From: Rhizobium rosettiformans
GTDB lineage: Bacteria; Pseudomonadota; Alphaproteobacteria; Rhizobiales; Rhizobiaceae
Direction: 5' to 3'
DNA: 64,000 bases
Assembly (NCBI RefSeq): GCF_016806065.1
Contig: NZ_CP032405.1
Coordinates: 310,001-374,000 of the forward strand
The notes below the pieces were generated by a model. The model saw nothing but the letters and a program-made list of their open reading frames with translations, was not told where the DNA came from and did no database searches. Numbering within the stretch: position 1 is the first letter of the stretch; each line of letters starts with the position of its first letter. The translations under genes were made by a program, and so were the position numbers. Positions 18,874 through 30,108 of this stretch are shown piece after piece.

Positions 18874-19656
18874 ATGACTGAAGCGAAGCCGAAATCCAGC
18901 ACCCAAACTTTGAAAAAGTCAAATCCTGCGACCCGTCGCAAGCCGGCGACACGCCGTCGCACAGCCTATTCGCGGGCCGAACTGGAGGAGATCTTTCGCC
19001 GCTTCTCGATCCAGAGGCCGGAGCCAAAGGGCGAGCTGGAACACGTCAACCCGTTCACGCTGGTCGTTGCCGTGGCACTGTCCGCTCAGGCGACCGACGC
19101 TGGCGTAAATAAGGCGACCCGCGCCCTCTTCAAGGTGGCCGACACGCCGGAAAAGATGCTGGCTTTGGGCGAGGAAAAGGTCCGCGAATACATTAAGACC
19201 ATCGGGCTTTTCCGCAACAAGGCAAAAAACGTTATCGCGCTCTCTCAGAAGCTGGTGGACGACTTCGGAAGCGAAGTGCCACGCACACGCGAGGAACTGG
19301 TGACGCTGCCCGGGGTCGGGCGAAAGACGGCGAACGTCGTGATGTCCATGGCCTTCGGCATCCCGACCATGGCCGTCGATACGCATATTCTCAGGATCGG
19401 CAACCGCATCAAGCTCGCGCCCGGCAAGACTCCGGACGAGATCGAGGAGATCCTGATGCGGATCATCCCCGAAGAATACCTCTTCCACGCCCATCACTGG
19501 CTGATCCTGCACGGGCGCTACTGCTGTAAGGCACGGCGCCCCGAATGTGAAAAATGCGTGATCGCCGATATCTGCAAGTCGCCGGAAAAGACCTGTGACG
19601 TGCCTGCCCCGCTGGTCGAACTGCCGCCGCAGGTCTTCAACGCGGCCGAGGAGTAG
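18874..19656 (+). CDS. nth: Endonuclease III
   Basis: 260-residue base-excision-repair DNA glycosylase/AP lyase acting on oxidised pyrimidines. The helix-hairpin-helix LPGVGRKTA carries Lys151 and the catalytic aspartate is Asp169 (VDTHILR). A [4Fe-4S] cluster motif C-x6-C-x2-C-x5-C is formed by Cys218, 225, 228 and 234. A basic 30-residue N-terminal tail is longer than in E. coli. The ATG at 18874 is preferred over the upstream one that overlaps the DUF2244 start. Its 3' end overlaps the next convergent gene by 20 bases. Confidence 0.93.
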   Translation: MTEAKPKSSTQTLKKSNPATRRKPATRRRTAYSRAELEEIFRRFSIQRPEPKGELEHVNPFTLVVAVALSAQATDAGVNKATRALFKVADTPEKMLALGEEKVREYIKTIGLFRNKAKNVIALSQKLVDDFGSEVPRTREELVTLPGVGRKTANVVMSMAFGIPTMAVDTHILRIGNRIKLAPGKTPDEIEEILMRIIPEEYLFHAHHWLILHGRYCCKARRPECEKCVIADICKSPEKTCDVPAPLVELPPQVFNAAEE

Positions 19657-20371
19657 CGCTCACCGAGCGAGCGCCATCCCGCGCGGCGAGCGCCTTGTGC
19701 AGATGCACCATCAGACCGGCGGCGAACAAAGGCGTGAGTAGGTTGACGATCGGCACGGCCAGGAAAAGCGCGATCACGAGGCCCGCCATGAACACCGTGC
19801 CGGAATGCCGCGAACGCAAGAGCTTCGCCTCTTCGACACTCCGGAAGCGCATGGCAGCGAACTCGAAGAATTCCCGACCGAGCAGGTAACCGTTCACCAG
19901 GAAGAAGGCGATGATGTTGATGCCCGGGATGAAGAGCAGCATCAGCGCGAAGAGATTGCCGACGATGACCACGCCGAAGAACTTGATCGAGGCGACGATC
20001 GCCTGGCCCATCGGCATCGCCGTGCCGGACGGATCGCTGGGGTAGTCGCGCTTCTCGACGACTTCTGCGACATCGTCGAGAAACAGACCGGCGATGATCG
20101 CGGTAACCGGCGATAGTAACAGCGCAAGACCAAGTGCCAGCCCGATGCTGGCCAGAATGCCGAAGATGAAGGTCAGCCAGCCCGCCCAATCCGGCAGTTC
20201 CGGGACGACGCCCTGGATGAGGGGCATGATGAAAGCGATGAAAGTCTCGCGCAGCCCGAACCAAAGGCCGATCAAAACAAGGATCGTGAGGCCGAGCGTC
20301 TTCCAGAAGACGGTGCGGGTCTCCGGGGCAAACAGATTGCGCAGCGACATCAGGGCAGCGTCGAAAATCAT
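19637..20371 (-). CDS. EI24/CysZ-like membrane protein
   Basis: 244 residues with about five hydrophobic segments and the LLFIPGINIIAFFLVNGYLLGREFFE region typical of the EI24 family, to which the sulfate transporter CysZ belongs. An AGGAGG site precedes the ATG. Sulfate transport is possible but cannot be claimed from this sequence. Convergent with nth, with overlapping 3' ends. Confidence 0.78.
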   Translation of the reverse strand: MIFDAALMSLRNLFAPETRTVFWKTLGLTILVLIGLWFGLRETFIAFIMPLIQGVVPELPDWAGWLTFIFGILASIGLALGLALLLSPVTAIIAGLFLDDVAEVVEKRDYPSDPSGTAMPMGQAIVASIKFFGVVIVGNLFALMLLFIPGINIIAFFLVNGYLLGREFFEFAAMRFRSVEEAKLLRSRHSGTVFMAGLVIALFLAVPIVNLLTPLFAAGLMVHLHKALAARDGARSVSATPRPR

Positions 20372-20435
20372 CGGAGACCTCCTTCATCAACAGCCGTGAT
20401 GTAGGAGGCCGAAGCTGCCGCTGCAATGCGCAATC

Positions 20436-21224
20436 TCAGCCGAGGCGATAAAGGCCCGGCCGACGGTCGGTGAGATAGGGGTTTTGCGCCCGGGCGTCGT
20501 CATAGGCGGCGGGATCGATTTCCGCGACAAGTAGAGTTTCGCGCATGCCGGCCCGCGCCAGCTCGTCGCCATCCGGCCCGAGGATGACTGACCGACCGCC
20601 ATAGGTGAGCCCATTTTCTTCTCCGCAGAGATCGGCATAGACGACGAAGACGCCATTCTCGAAGGCGCGTGTCGGCACAACCGTATCGGCCACCCGTCGG
20701 CTGATGATGCCTTCCGGCAACGCGGTCGGAACGAGGATCAATTCGGCACCGGCGAGCGCCAGCGTTCTCACATTCTCCGGGAATTCGACATCGTAGCAGA
20801 TCAGCATGCCGGTCTTGATACCATTCAGATCGAAGACATGTGGCGCCTCCGAGCCTGGCACGAAAGCAGCCCGTTCGCCGTCGCCATAGAGATGGCTCTT
20901 GCGATAGAATTCCGTGCTGCCGTCAGGCCGAACGAGCACAGACGAGTTGAACACTTGGCTGCCGTCGCGCTCGGGGAAGCCTGCGCAGATCGCCAAACCG
21001 CAATCAACCGCAATTTCCGTGAGCGCCCCAACGATCGAACCGTCGCGCCCTTCCGCCAGCTCTTCGAACTGCGCACCGAGTGCATATCCACTGGTGCCGA
21101 GTTCGGGAGTGACCAGAAGCTCCGCGCCCATTTCCGCCGCCGCCATCGCAGCTTGCGCGATCTTGCCGATATTGCCCGGAACATCACCGGAAAGCGGCTG
21201 CATTTGATAGAGCGAAATCAGCAT
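20436..21224 (-). CDS. Nitrilase-superfamily carbon-nitrogen hydrolase
   Basis: 262 residues with the catalytic triad of the family: Glu41 (TPELGTSGY), Lys109 (YRKSHLYG) and Cys143 (LICYDVEFPE). The length and motif spacing suit a small aliphatic amidase, omega-amidase or carbamoylputrescine-type enzyme; the substrate is unknown. It stands alone between a membrane protein and a hypothetical gene. Confidence 0.85.
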   Translation of the reverse strand: MLISLYQMQPLSGDVPGNIGKIAQAAMAAAEMGAELLVTPELGTSGYALGAQFEELAEGRDGSIVGALTEIAVDCGLAICAGFPERDGSQVFNSSVLVRPDGSTEFYRKSHLYGDGERAAFVPGSEAPHVFDLNGIKTGMLICYDVEFPENVRTLALAGAELILVPTALPEGIISRRVADTVVPTRAFENGVFVVYADLCGEENGLTYGGRSVILGPDGDELARAGMRETLLVAEIDPAAYDDARAQNPYLTDRRPGLYRLG

Positions 21225-21382
21225 GATGCACCTGTCTGCGTCAGAGTCTGGATTGGAACGTTAGTGCTGCATGCCTAGCGGAGGCAAGCGGCAACTCCAA
21301 GGCACGCCGCGCAAGGTTGCCTTTCTTGTTTCGGACCTTATCTTTATGAGATGGAACATGTAATCGAAGCAGACTTGTCCTG

Positions 21383-21871
21383 ATGGCTTTTGTCGTTACG
21401 GCCGCCGTAGCCTTGCTGCTGATAGAGCTATACCTCAGGCGCCGCCCCTGGGCGATCGCGCTGACCGGCGTAATCGCTGTCATCGGCACCGTGATTTGGA
21501 TCTTCAGCGACGATCAGTCGCGCAGCCAGAGAAGTGCTGTGTCTGCCGTCACAGTGGATGTCGGAGCCGACGGCGAGACTTGTCTCGATCCGGCCCTGCC
21601 GCTGGCCGCAACACTCACCAATTCTTCTGGCGACATGGTCAACCGCATTGCCTTTGACCTGATCGGACAACAGGCGGAAAGAGCCGGTACCGCCTATCGC
21701 GGCACCCTCCGTCATGATCAGGTTCTGGCTCCGGGCGAAAGCATAACGCGGTGTTTCCCCCTGCTCCACCACGGCTTCGCCCACCCGCGTCCACAGATCA
21801 TCGACGCGACAAAATATGAGTGGACGGCACACGTGACCCTTGTCGGCTTCGGCAACGCGCCCGCCCCGTAA
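21383..21871 (+). CDS. Hypothetical two-helix membrane protein
   Basis: 162 residues, not recognised. Two hydrophobic stretches (about 2-17 and 23-41) are followed by a soluble domain that looks like a small beta-sandwich with two cysteines (CLDP, RCFP). The ATG at 21383 has no strong ribosome site. Codon use resembles the neighbours. It converges on the ABC ATPase gene. Confidence 0.5.
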   Translation: MAFVVTAAVALLLIELYLRRRPWAIALTGVIAVIGTVIWIFSDDQSRSQRSAVSAVTVDVGADGETCLDPALPLAATLTNSSGDMVNRIAFDLIGQQAERAGTAYRGTLRHDQVLAPGESITRCFPLLHHGFAHPRPQIIDATKYEWTAHVTLVGFGNAPAP

Positions 21872-21916
21872 GCACCCACCTCAGAGCATGGGAAAAAGGC
21901 AAGCAGGCAAAGTCTC

Positions 21917-23752
<1,836 letters not shown>

Positions 23753-23797
23753 ATCCCGTTCCCCTGTTTTTATCTGTGTCGAGATGTGGTCGTGTAA

Positions 23798-24961
23798 TCA
23801 GGCGGCGAGTGCCGTTTCGGCAAGCGTCACCCAGTAGCTAATGCCGTAGGGAATCACCTCGTCGTTAAAGTCATAGGCCGAGTTGTGCAGGTTGGCCGTG
23901 TTGCCATTGCCGATAAAGACGAAAGAGCCGGGCCGCGCTTCGAGCATATAGGAGAAATCCTCCGCACCCATCGCCGGCGGGAAGGTATCGCTGACGGCAT
24001 GATTGCCGGCCACCTTGCGCATGATATCGAGCGCGAACTCGGTCTCCGGTTCATGGTTGATGGTGACGGGATAGCCGCGGTGATAGCGCAGCGTCGCCTT
24101 GGCACCCATGGCCATGGCCACTCCGGTGGCGATTTCACCGATGCGAGCCTCGGCGATGTCGCGCATTTCCGGCATCAGCGTACGCACGGTACCGGACAAG
24201 GTGACGGCATCGGGAATGACGTTATACGCATCGCCGCCATGGATCTTGGTCACGGTGACCACCACGGAACCGAGTGGATCCGTCTCGCGGGCGGCAATCG
24301 ACTGCAGCGCCACCACCACCTGTGCTGCGGCAAGCACCGGGTCGACGCTCTTGTGCGGCTGCGCGGCATGGCCGCTGCGACCTTCCACCACGATGTCAAA
24401 CTGATCGGCAGCGGCCATGACCGCGCCCTTCTTGGTGGCAAATGTGCCGACCGCCATGCCAGGGTGATTGTGCATGCCATAGACCTGGCGAATGCCGAAT
24501 TTCTCCATCATGCCATCGGCGACCATCTCGCGGGCACCGCCACCTCCTTCTTCGGCCGGCTGGAAGATCACGGCAATCGAACCGCGGAAATTGCGGGTCT
24601 CGGCAAGATACTTGGCCGCACCCAGCAGCATGGCCGTGTGGCCGTCATGGCCGCAGGCATGCATCTTGCCGGGCGTCTTGGAGGCCCAGGGCTTGCCGGA
24701 CATTTCGTGGATCGGCAGGGCGTCCATATCGGCACGGAAGCCGACGACCGGCCCCTCGCCGCGATTGCCCTTGATGATCGCGACCACGCCGGTGCGACCG
24801 ATCCCCGTTTCGATGACGTCGCAGCCGAATTCCTTGAGCTTCTCCGCCACGAAGGCAGCTGTGCCATGCACGTCGAACAGGAGTTCCGGATTCTGGTGCA
24901 GATGGCGGCGCCACTCAGCGACTTCTGGCTGGAGTTCGCTGGCGCGGTTGAGCACTGGCAT
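23798..24961 (-). CDS. M20-family amidohydrolase (hippurate/N-acyl-amino-acid hydrolase type)
   Basis: 387 residues. Metal-binding features are MHACGHDGH with Cys103 and His105, and the glutamate pair Glu137-Glu138 (QPAEEGG), followed by a dimerisation insert. The family cleaves N-acyl or amino-acid amide bonds in the cytoplasm. The ATG at 24961 has a GAGG site; the longer ORF upstream is not conserved. Being first in a transcript with the peptide-type ATPase suggests it processes the imported compound. Confidence 0.88.
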   Translation of the reverse strand: MPVLNRASELQPEVAEWRRHLHQNPELLFDVHGTAAFVAEKLKEFGCDVIETGIGRTGVVAIIKGNRGEGPVVGFRADMDALPIHEMSGKPWASKTPGKMHACGHDGHTAMLLGAAKYLAETRNFRGSIAVIFQPAEEGGGGAREMVADGMMEKFGIRQVYGMHNHPGMAVGTFATKKGAVMAAADQFDIVVEGRSGHAAQPHKSVDPVLAAAQVVVALQSIAARETDPLGSVVVTVTKIHGGDAYNVIPDAVTLSGTVRTLMPEMRDIAEARIGEIATGVAMAMGAKATLRYHRGYPVTINHEPETEFALDIMRKVAGNHAVSDTFPPAMGAEDFSYMLEARPGSFVFIGNGNTANLHNSAYDFNDEVIPYGISYWVTLAETALAA

Positions 24962-25282
24962 GAAGTAACCTCTTTTTGTCGTTGTTCCCCGCAGGATTTC
25001 GCGCATACTGTGCCGCGATGCGTAGCTTTGGCAAGCCGCAAAATTCCGTCTTGCATGGAAAATAGGCTTGTGATTACATGGCCTAAATTTTAGCCAACCC
25101 GACAGAAACCAGGCTGTCCGGGAACGCATTTCGCGACTCTGCTGAGCGCTAAAAATTGAAAAACTTTCCTGCAATACCAAGAAGATAGGTGGTTGACATT
25201 TAACGAATGGGCTGGCCACATCGCTGGCCGGCAGATCGGTCTTCCATCATGCCTGCAAACAAAAATAATGGGGAATGAGCAC
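24962..25282. other. Divergent intergenic region between M20 and binding-protein genes
   Basis: 321 bases without a gene, expected to hold promoters for both directions. A TTGACA at 25193 could be a -35 for the plus strand, but no good -10 follows. An A/T-rich stretch lies at 25080-25180. No clear operator or regulator gene is adjacent. Confidence 0.4.
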
Positions 25283-26989
25283 ATGAACACTCGCAAATTG
25301 ATGCTGGCGGCGTCGGCTGCCGCTTTCGCGCTGACGGCAGCGCCGGCAATGGCCGAACGCGGCACGGACGGCGACCTGAAGATCATCTTCTGGCAGGCCG
25401 TTTCGACGATGAACCCGTATCTGTCGGGGGGCACCAAGGAAGTTTACGCCGCCTCGATGGTCATCGAGCCGCTCGCCCGCTACGACGAGACCGGCGCACT
25501 GGTGCCGATGCTCGCCACCGAAATTCCGACCGTCGAAAATGGCGGCGTGGCCGAAGACCTCAAGAGCATCACCTGGAAGCTGAAGCCCGATCTGAAATGG
25601 TCTGACGGCTCGGCCGTTACGGCCGAAGACGCAATCTTCACCTGGAAATATTGCACGGCGCCGGACGGCGGCTGCGCCCAGGGCGCCTATTTCGAAGGCG
25701 TGACCAATGTGGAAGCCGTTGATGCCTCCACCATCAAGGTCTCCTTCTCCGAAGCCAAGCCCTATCCTTACAGCGCCTTTGTCGGCGCCCAGTCGCCGAT
25801 CATCCAGGCGGCCCAGTTCAAGGATTGCCTCGGCGCCAAGGCACCGGAATGCACCTCGGCCAACTTCGGCCCAATCGGCACCGGCCCCTTCGTCGTCAAG
25901 GAGTTCAAGCCGAACGACGTCGTGACCTTCGAAGCCAACAGCAATTACCGCGATGCCGCCAAGCCTGCATTCGCCTCGGTCACCCTGAAGGGTGGCGGTG
26001 ACGCAGCATCCGCAGCGCGCTCGGTTCTCGAGACCGGCGAATTCGACTACGCCTGGAACATGCAGGTCGAGCCCGAGATCCTCGAGCAGATGATGGCCGC
26101 CGGCAAGGGCAAGATCGAAGTCGCCTTCGGCACGCAAGTCGAACGTATCGACATCAATCCTTACGGCGTCGATCCCTCGCTCGGCGACAAGCGCTCGACC
26201 AAGGAGGCTGGACCGCATCCGGCCCTGTCAGACCCGGCCGTTCGCCGCGCGCTCTCGATCGCCATCGACCGCGAGATCATCGATGAGGCTGGCTACGGCC
26301 CGAACGGTCAGCCGACCTGCAACATCCTGCCCGCTCCGGACATTTATGTCTCGACCGCCGTCGACTGGTGCCTGACGCAGGACATCGAGGGCGCCAACAA
26401 GCTGCTCGAAGATGCCGGCTGGAAGATGGGCTCGGATGGCATCCGCGAGAAGGACGGCGTCAAGCTCTCCTTCCTCTACCAGACCTCGACCAACTCCGTC
26501 CGCCAGGGCACCCAGGCGCTGGTCAAGGACATGTGGAGCCAGATCGGCGTGTCCGTCGAACTGCGCAACATCTCGGCTTCCGTCTTCTTCGGCGGTGACC
26601 CGGCCTCTCCGGACACCTTCCAGAAGTTCATGGCCGACATCCAGATGTACACCAACAACTTCGACGGCACCGACCCCGAGAAGTACATGGCCGGCTGGAT
26701 GTGCGACAAGATCCCGAGCCCGGCCACCGGCTGGCAGGGTGAAAACATCGTCCGCTACTGCAACCCGGAATATGATGCGCTCGTGAAGGAGCTCGGCCAG
26801 ACCGGCGAGCTTGAAAAGCGTGCCGAGATTGCCAAGAAGCTGAACGACATGCTCTCCAACGATGTCGCCCAGATCCCGCTGATCCACCGCGGTCAGCCCT
26901 CGGCTGTCAACAACACGCTTCTCGGCGTGAAGATGAACGCCTGGGATTCGGAACTCTGGAACGTCGCCGACTGGTCGCGCGCGAAGTAA
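25283..26989 (+). CDS. Peptide-type ABC transporter binding protein (family 5)
   Basis: 568 residues. The ATG at 25283 begins a signal peptide cleaved near AMAERG; upstream in-frame codons are not signal-like. The body has the family 5 layout (WKLKPDLKWSDGSAVTAED near residue 98, and VRRALSIAIDRE near 320). It would capture peptides or related amides in the periplasm. A strong hairpin follows the stop codon, then two permease genes. Confidence 0.9.
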   Translation: MNTRKLMLAASAAAFALTAAPAMAERGTDGDLKIIFWQAVSTMNPYLSGGTKEVYAASMVIEPLARYDETGALVPMLATEIPTVENGGVAEDLKSITWKLKPDLKWSDGSAVTAEDAIFTWKYCTAPDGGCAQGAYFEGVTNVEAVDASTIKVSFSEAKPYPYSAFVGAQSPIIQAAQFKDCLGAKAPECTSANFGPIGTGPFVVKEFKPNDVVTFEANSNYRDAAKPAFASVTLKGGGDAASAARSVLETGEFDYAWNMQVEPEILEQMMAAGKGKIEVAFGTQVERIDINPYGVDPSLGDKRSTKEAGPHPALSDPAVRRALSIAIDREIIDEAGYGPNGQPTCNILPAPDIYVSTAVDWCLTQDIEGANKLLEDAGWKMGSDGIREKDGVKLSFLYQTSTNSVRQGTQALVKDMWSQIGVSVELRNISASVFFGGDPASPDTFQKFMADIQMYTNNFDGTDPEKYMAGWMCDKIPSPATGWQGENIVRYCNPEYDALVKELGQTGELEKRAEIAKKLNDMLSNDVAQIPLIHRGQPSAVNNTLLGVKMNAWDSELWNVADWSRAK

Positions 26990-26996
26990 TGCCATA

Positions 26997-27031
26997 GGTG
27001 ACGGGTCTGCCCTGTCGGCAGGCCCGTCACC
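26997..27031 (+). other. Intercistronic hairpin after binding-protein gene
   Basis: GGTGACGGG (26997-27005) pairs with CCCGTCACC (27023-27031), with GCC/GGC pairing inside. There is no T-tract and the operon continues, so it probably protects the upstream mRNA and raises the binding protein level. Confidence 0.6.
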
Positions 27032-27063
27032 CGCATTGTTGCCGACAGTCTGGAGACCAGCCG

Positions 27064-28074
27064 ATGTTCACCTTCACCGTGCGGCGACTGCTGTTTGCAG
27101 TCCCGACGCTACTGGCCATCAGTTTCATAATTTTTGCCCTGCTCGACCTCGCACCGAGCGACCCGTTGGGCGACCTGCCGCTGACCATTCCGCCCGAAGT
27201 GCGCGAGCAGATCCGGCTGGCCATGGGCCTCGATCAGCCCTTCATCATTCGCTATTTCAAATGGCTGCAGCAGTTCTTCATCAATGAACCGCTGAACATC
27301 TTCGAACAGATCACCGGCATCACCGTCGGCTCCGGCGAGCGCATGCGCGTGCTTTCCTGGGCGACTCGCAGCCCCGTGGTCGACCTGATCGTCCAGCGTC
27401 TGCCACAGACACTCTGGGTCGTCGGTCTCTCCTACCTCTTCGGCGTTTTGATCGCGATCCCGATCGGCGTCATCTCCGCCTATCGCCAGTATTCCTGGTT
27501 CGACCAGATCGGCACCTTCGTCTCGATGGTCGGCTACTCCGTGCCGACCTTCTTCACCGGCGTCCTGCTGATCGTCGTCTTCTCCTCCTGGCTGCAGTGG
27601 TTCCCGTCGATCTACGACACCACACTGGTGGTCAACAGCTGGGACAGCTTCGTGCTCCAGGTGAAGCAGATGTTCTTGCCTGTCCTGGTGTTGACCCTTT
27701 TCAACGTCTCCCAGATCAGCCGCTTCGTGCGCGCCTCCATGCTCGACAACCTGAACATGGATTATGTCCGCACGGCGCGTGCCAAAGGCGTCAAGGAAAA
27801 GATCGTGCTGCTCGTGCATGTCCTGCGCAACAGCCTGATCCCGGTCGTGACTGTGATCGCGCTCGGCGTCCCCACGATCTTCTCCGGGGCCATCATCACC
27901 GAGCAGGTCTTCCGCGTGAATGGTCTGGGGCAGTTGCTGATCACCGCGATCCAGGGCGCCGATATCCCGCTCGTGCAGACCCTGACCTTCATCTTCGCGA
28001 TCCTGATCGTGCTCTTCAACCTGATTGCCGACGTTCTCTACGGCATACTCGATCCGAGGATCCGCTATGAGTGA
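27064..28074 (+). CDS. Peptide-type ABC transporter permease (DppB-like)
   Basis: 336 residues, six membrane segments, with the DppB-type N-terminus (FTVRRLLFAVPTLLAISFIIF) and the loop RTARAKGVKEKIVLLVHVLRNSLIPVV. The start at 27064 has a GGAG site. It overlaps the next permease by 8 bases. It forms the channel with the next gene product. Confidence 0.9.
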   Translation: MFTFTVRRLLFAVPTLLAISFIIFALLDLAPSDPLGDLPLTIPPEVREQIRLAMGLDQPFIIRYFKWLQQFFINEPLNIFEQITGITVGSGERMRVLSWATRSPVVDLIVQRLPQTLWVVGLSYLFGVLIAIPIGVISAYRQYSWFDQIGTFVSMVGYSVPTFFTGVLLIVVFSSWLQWFPSIYDTTLVVNSWDSFVLQVKQMFLPVLVLTLFNVSQISRFVRASMLDNLNMDYVRTARAKGVKEKIVLLVHVLRNSLIPVVTVIALGVPTIFSGAIITEQVFRVNGLGQLLITAIQGADIPLVQTLTFIFAILIVLFNLIADVLYGILDPRIRYE

Positions 28075-28999
28075 TGCCGCAATCGCAACAACCGGTGCAC
28101 CGGCTCCACAGACAAGACCTCAGAGCGGCAGCTTCTGGCCCATGCTCTGGCGACAGTTCCGAGCTCACAAGGGCGGCGTTGCCGGCCTGATCGTCTTCGT
28201 CTTCATCGTCGCCGCCGTCTTCATCGGCCCCTACATCCACACGATCGATCCGGCGAAACTCGACATCCGTGCCAAGAACCAGGGGCCATCCTGGGAGCAT
28301 CCCTTCGGCACAGACAACCTTGGCCGCGACATGCTGGCCCAGGTTCTCGCCGGTGGCCAGATCTCGCTTGCCGTCGGCATGGCGGCCATGCTGCTGGCCC
28401 TGGTCGTCGGCACCCTGGTCGGCGTGCTCTCGGGCTACTCCCGCAAGCTCGACGGCCCGCTGATGCGTCTGACCGACCTCTTCCTGGCGCTGCCGCTCCT
28501 GCCGCTGCTGCTGGTGATCATCATGCTGTTCCGCGACACGTTGCGCACCGCCTTCGGCCCGGAAACCGGCATTTTCATCCTGATCGTCTTCGTCATCGGC
28601 ATCACCAGCTGGATGCACACGGCCCGCATCGTGCGAGGCGACGTGCTGGCAATCAAAAGCCAGGAATTCATCCTGGCGGCGAAATCGAGCGGCATGCGCG
28701 AACACCGCATCATCATCAAGCACATCCTGCCCAATGTGATGTCCTCGATCATGGTCTCGGCGACGCTCGGCATCGCCACCGCCATCATCACTGAATCCGC
28801 GCTCTCATTCCTGGGGCTCGGCTTCCCGCCGGACTTTCCCACCTGGGGCCGGCTACTGTTCGACGGCGCCAACTTCCTGCAGATCAACCCGTCCCGCGTC
28901 TTGTGGCCGGGCCTTGCGATCTCGCTGACGGTGCTGAGCGTCAACTACATCGGCGACGCAATCCGCGATGCGCTCGATCCGAAGGCGCTGAAGCATTGA
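28067..28999 (+). CDS. Peptide-type ABC transporter permease (DppC-like)
   Basis: 310 residues with the DppC layout: a cytoplasmic N-terminus, PFGTDNLGRDML near residue 82, six membrane segments and the EAA-type loop with HILPNVMSSI. The ATG at 28067 lies within the end of the previous gene. The ATPase that drives this pair is encoded on the other strand at 21917-23752; no second ATPase follows here. Confidence 0.9.
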   Translation: MSDAAIATTGAPAPQTRPQSGSFWPMLWRQFRAHKGGVAGLIVFVFIVAAVFIGPYIHTIDPAKLDIRAKNQGPSWEHPFGTDNLGRDMLAQVLAGGQISLAVGMAAMLLALVVGTLVGVLSGYSRKLDGPLMRLTDLFLALPLLPLLLVIIMLFRDTLRTAFGPETGIFILIVFVIGITSWMHTARIVRGDVLAIKSQEFILAAKSSGMREHRIIIKHILPNVMSSIMVSATLGIATAIITESALSFLGLGFPPDFPTWGRLLFDGANFLQINPSRVLWPGLAISLTVLSVNYIGDAIRDALDPKALKH

Positions 29000-29016
29000 G
29001 GGCATGAGCGGGCGCG

Positions 29017-29718
29017 TCAGCGCCCGCTTGGCCGCCCCAATATCCAGCGCGCCGCGAACCAGCTGGCACAGGCCCAGACCGTTCCCGCCGCCCAGCCACC
29101 GAGCACGTCAGTCGGGTAATGCACCCCGAGATAGATGCGGCTGAGGCCGATGATCAGGGTCAGGAAAACCGCGACGGCCGGGAAGAAATAGCGCAGCGAC
29201 GGCTGCTCCTCGAGCCGGGACAGCATGGCGCCGAGTGTCAGGTACGTGATCGCCGACAGCATGGCGTGGCCGCTCGGAAAGCTCATGTCCGACACCTCGA
29301 CCAGATGCTGCACGACTTCAGGCCTCGGCCGGGCGATCCCAAGCTTCATCGCGCTGCTCAAGGCCCAGCCGCCGAGGATCGAAACGGTGACGAAGGCAGC
29401 GGTGCGAAATTTTCGACGCAGAGCCAGATAGGTGACGACCAGGGTCACGAGCAGAGTCAGCACGGTCACGCCGCCAAGCGCCGTGATGTCGACCATCACC
29501 TTGGTGAGCCAGGCGGGACCGACCGGCATGCCGACGTCGGAGGTATCGCGCAGCATGAGCAGCACGCTCTCGTCGAAGGCACGCGTCTCGCCTTCCAGCA
29601 CTTCCCCCGTCAGTTCGAACAGCAGATAGGCAAAAAGCGCCGCCACCAACGCGGTCAGCCAGACGCGGGCTTCGGCGACCGAGACGATGCGGGTGAGATG
29701 GCGCTTGAGCTGCTGCAT
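29017..29718 (-). CDS. PAP2-family phosphatase
   Basis: 233 residues from the ATG at 29718. About six membrane segments carry the three phosphatase motifs: KLGIARPRP, PSGH (in SFPSGHAM) and SRIYLGVHYPTD. Relatives dephosphorylate undecaprenyl pyrophosphate, phosphatidate or lipid A at the membrane. The exact lipid substrate is unknown. Convergent with the permease operon. Confidence 0.85.
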   Translation of the reverse strand: MQQLKRHLTRIVSVAEARVWLTALVAALFAYLLFELTGEVLEGETRAFDESVLLMLRDTSDVGMPVGPAWLTKVMVDITALGGVTVLTLLVTLVVTYLALRRKFRTAAFVTVSILGGWALSSAMKLGIARPRPEVVQHLVEVSDMSFPSGHAMLSAITYLTLGAMLSRLEEQPSLRYFFPAVAVFLTLIIGLSRIYLGVHYPTDVLGGWAAGTVWACASWFAARWILGRPSGR

Positions 29719-30108
29719 GGGCAAGATCCTGATCGTTGGTGTTGAGGCTACATCGCGTTGCAAGGCGCGTGCGTCAACCGGGACGCGGGAAGCAAATGTG
29801 GGCGGGTCGCGGTTGTTCCATACTTCCCTTTCCGGACAGCGGCGGTTCGCTCGCGACGAGGGCCCGGAGTTTTGCCCCTCACCCTACCCTCTCCCCGCAG
29901 TCGGGAGAGGGAGGCACGCGCGGTGCACGTTTCGGCCTTCTCCCCGCGCTTGCGGGGAGAAGGTGCCGCCCTTCGACAGGTTCAGGAGGCGGATGAGAGG
30001 CCATAGCGCACGGCACAGGCTTTGAGCCGATCAGCTTACTCACCCAAACCGCCTTGATCTTGTCGCCCACCCCCGCCACTCTCCGCCCACACATCCGGAG
30101 ACATCCCC
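29719..30108. repeat. 390-base gap containing a palindromic mosaic (29874-29997)
   Basis: The gap between the PAP2 and P1-peptidase genes contains CTCTCCCCGCAGTCGGGAGAGG (about 29889-29910) and CTTCTCCCCGC-GCTT-GCGGGGAGAAG (29937-29962). The outer ends GCCCCTCA and GGATGAGAGGC also pair roughly. This is a rhizobial-type intergenic repeat. The remaining bases show no gene; a ribosome site CCGGAG precedes the next start. Confidence 0.65.

Noticed and set aside
21353..21357. GGAAC upstream of the hypothetical gene at 21383
   Set aside because: No CGTT or TT at 16-19 bases in the right register, so it is not called an EcfG promoter.
25193..25198. TTGACA as promoter of the peptide-type binding-protein gene
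   Set aside because: No acceptable -10 element at 16-18 bases; kept only as a remark in the intergenic entry.
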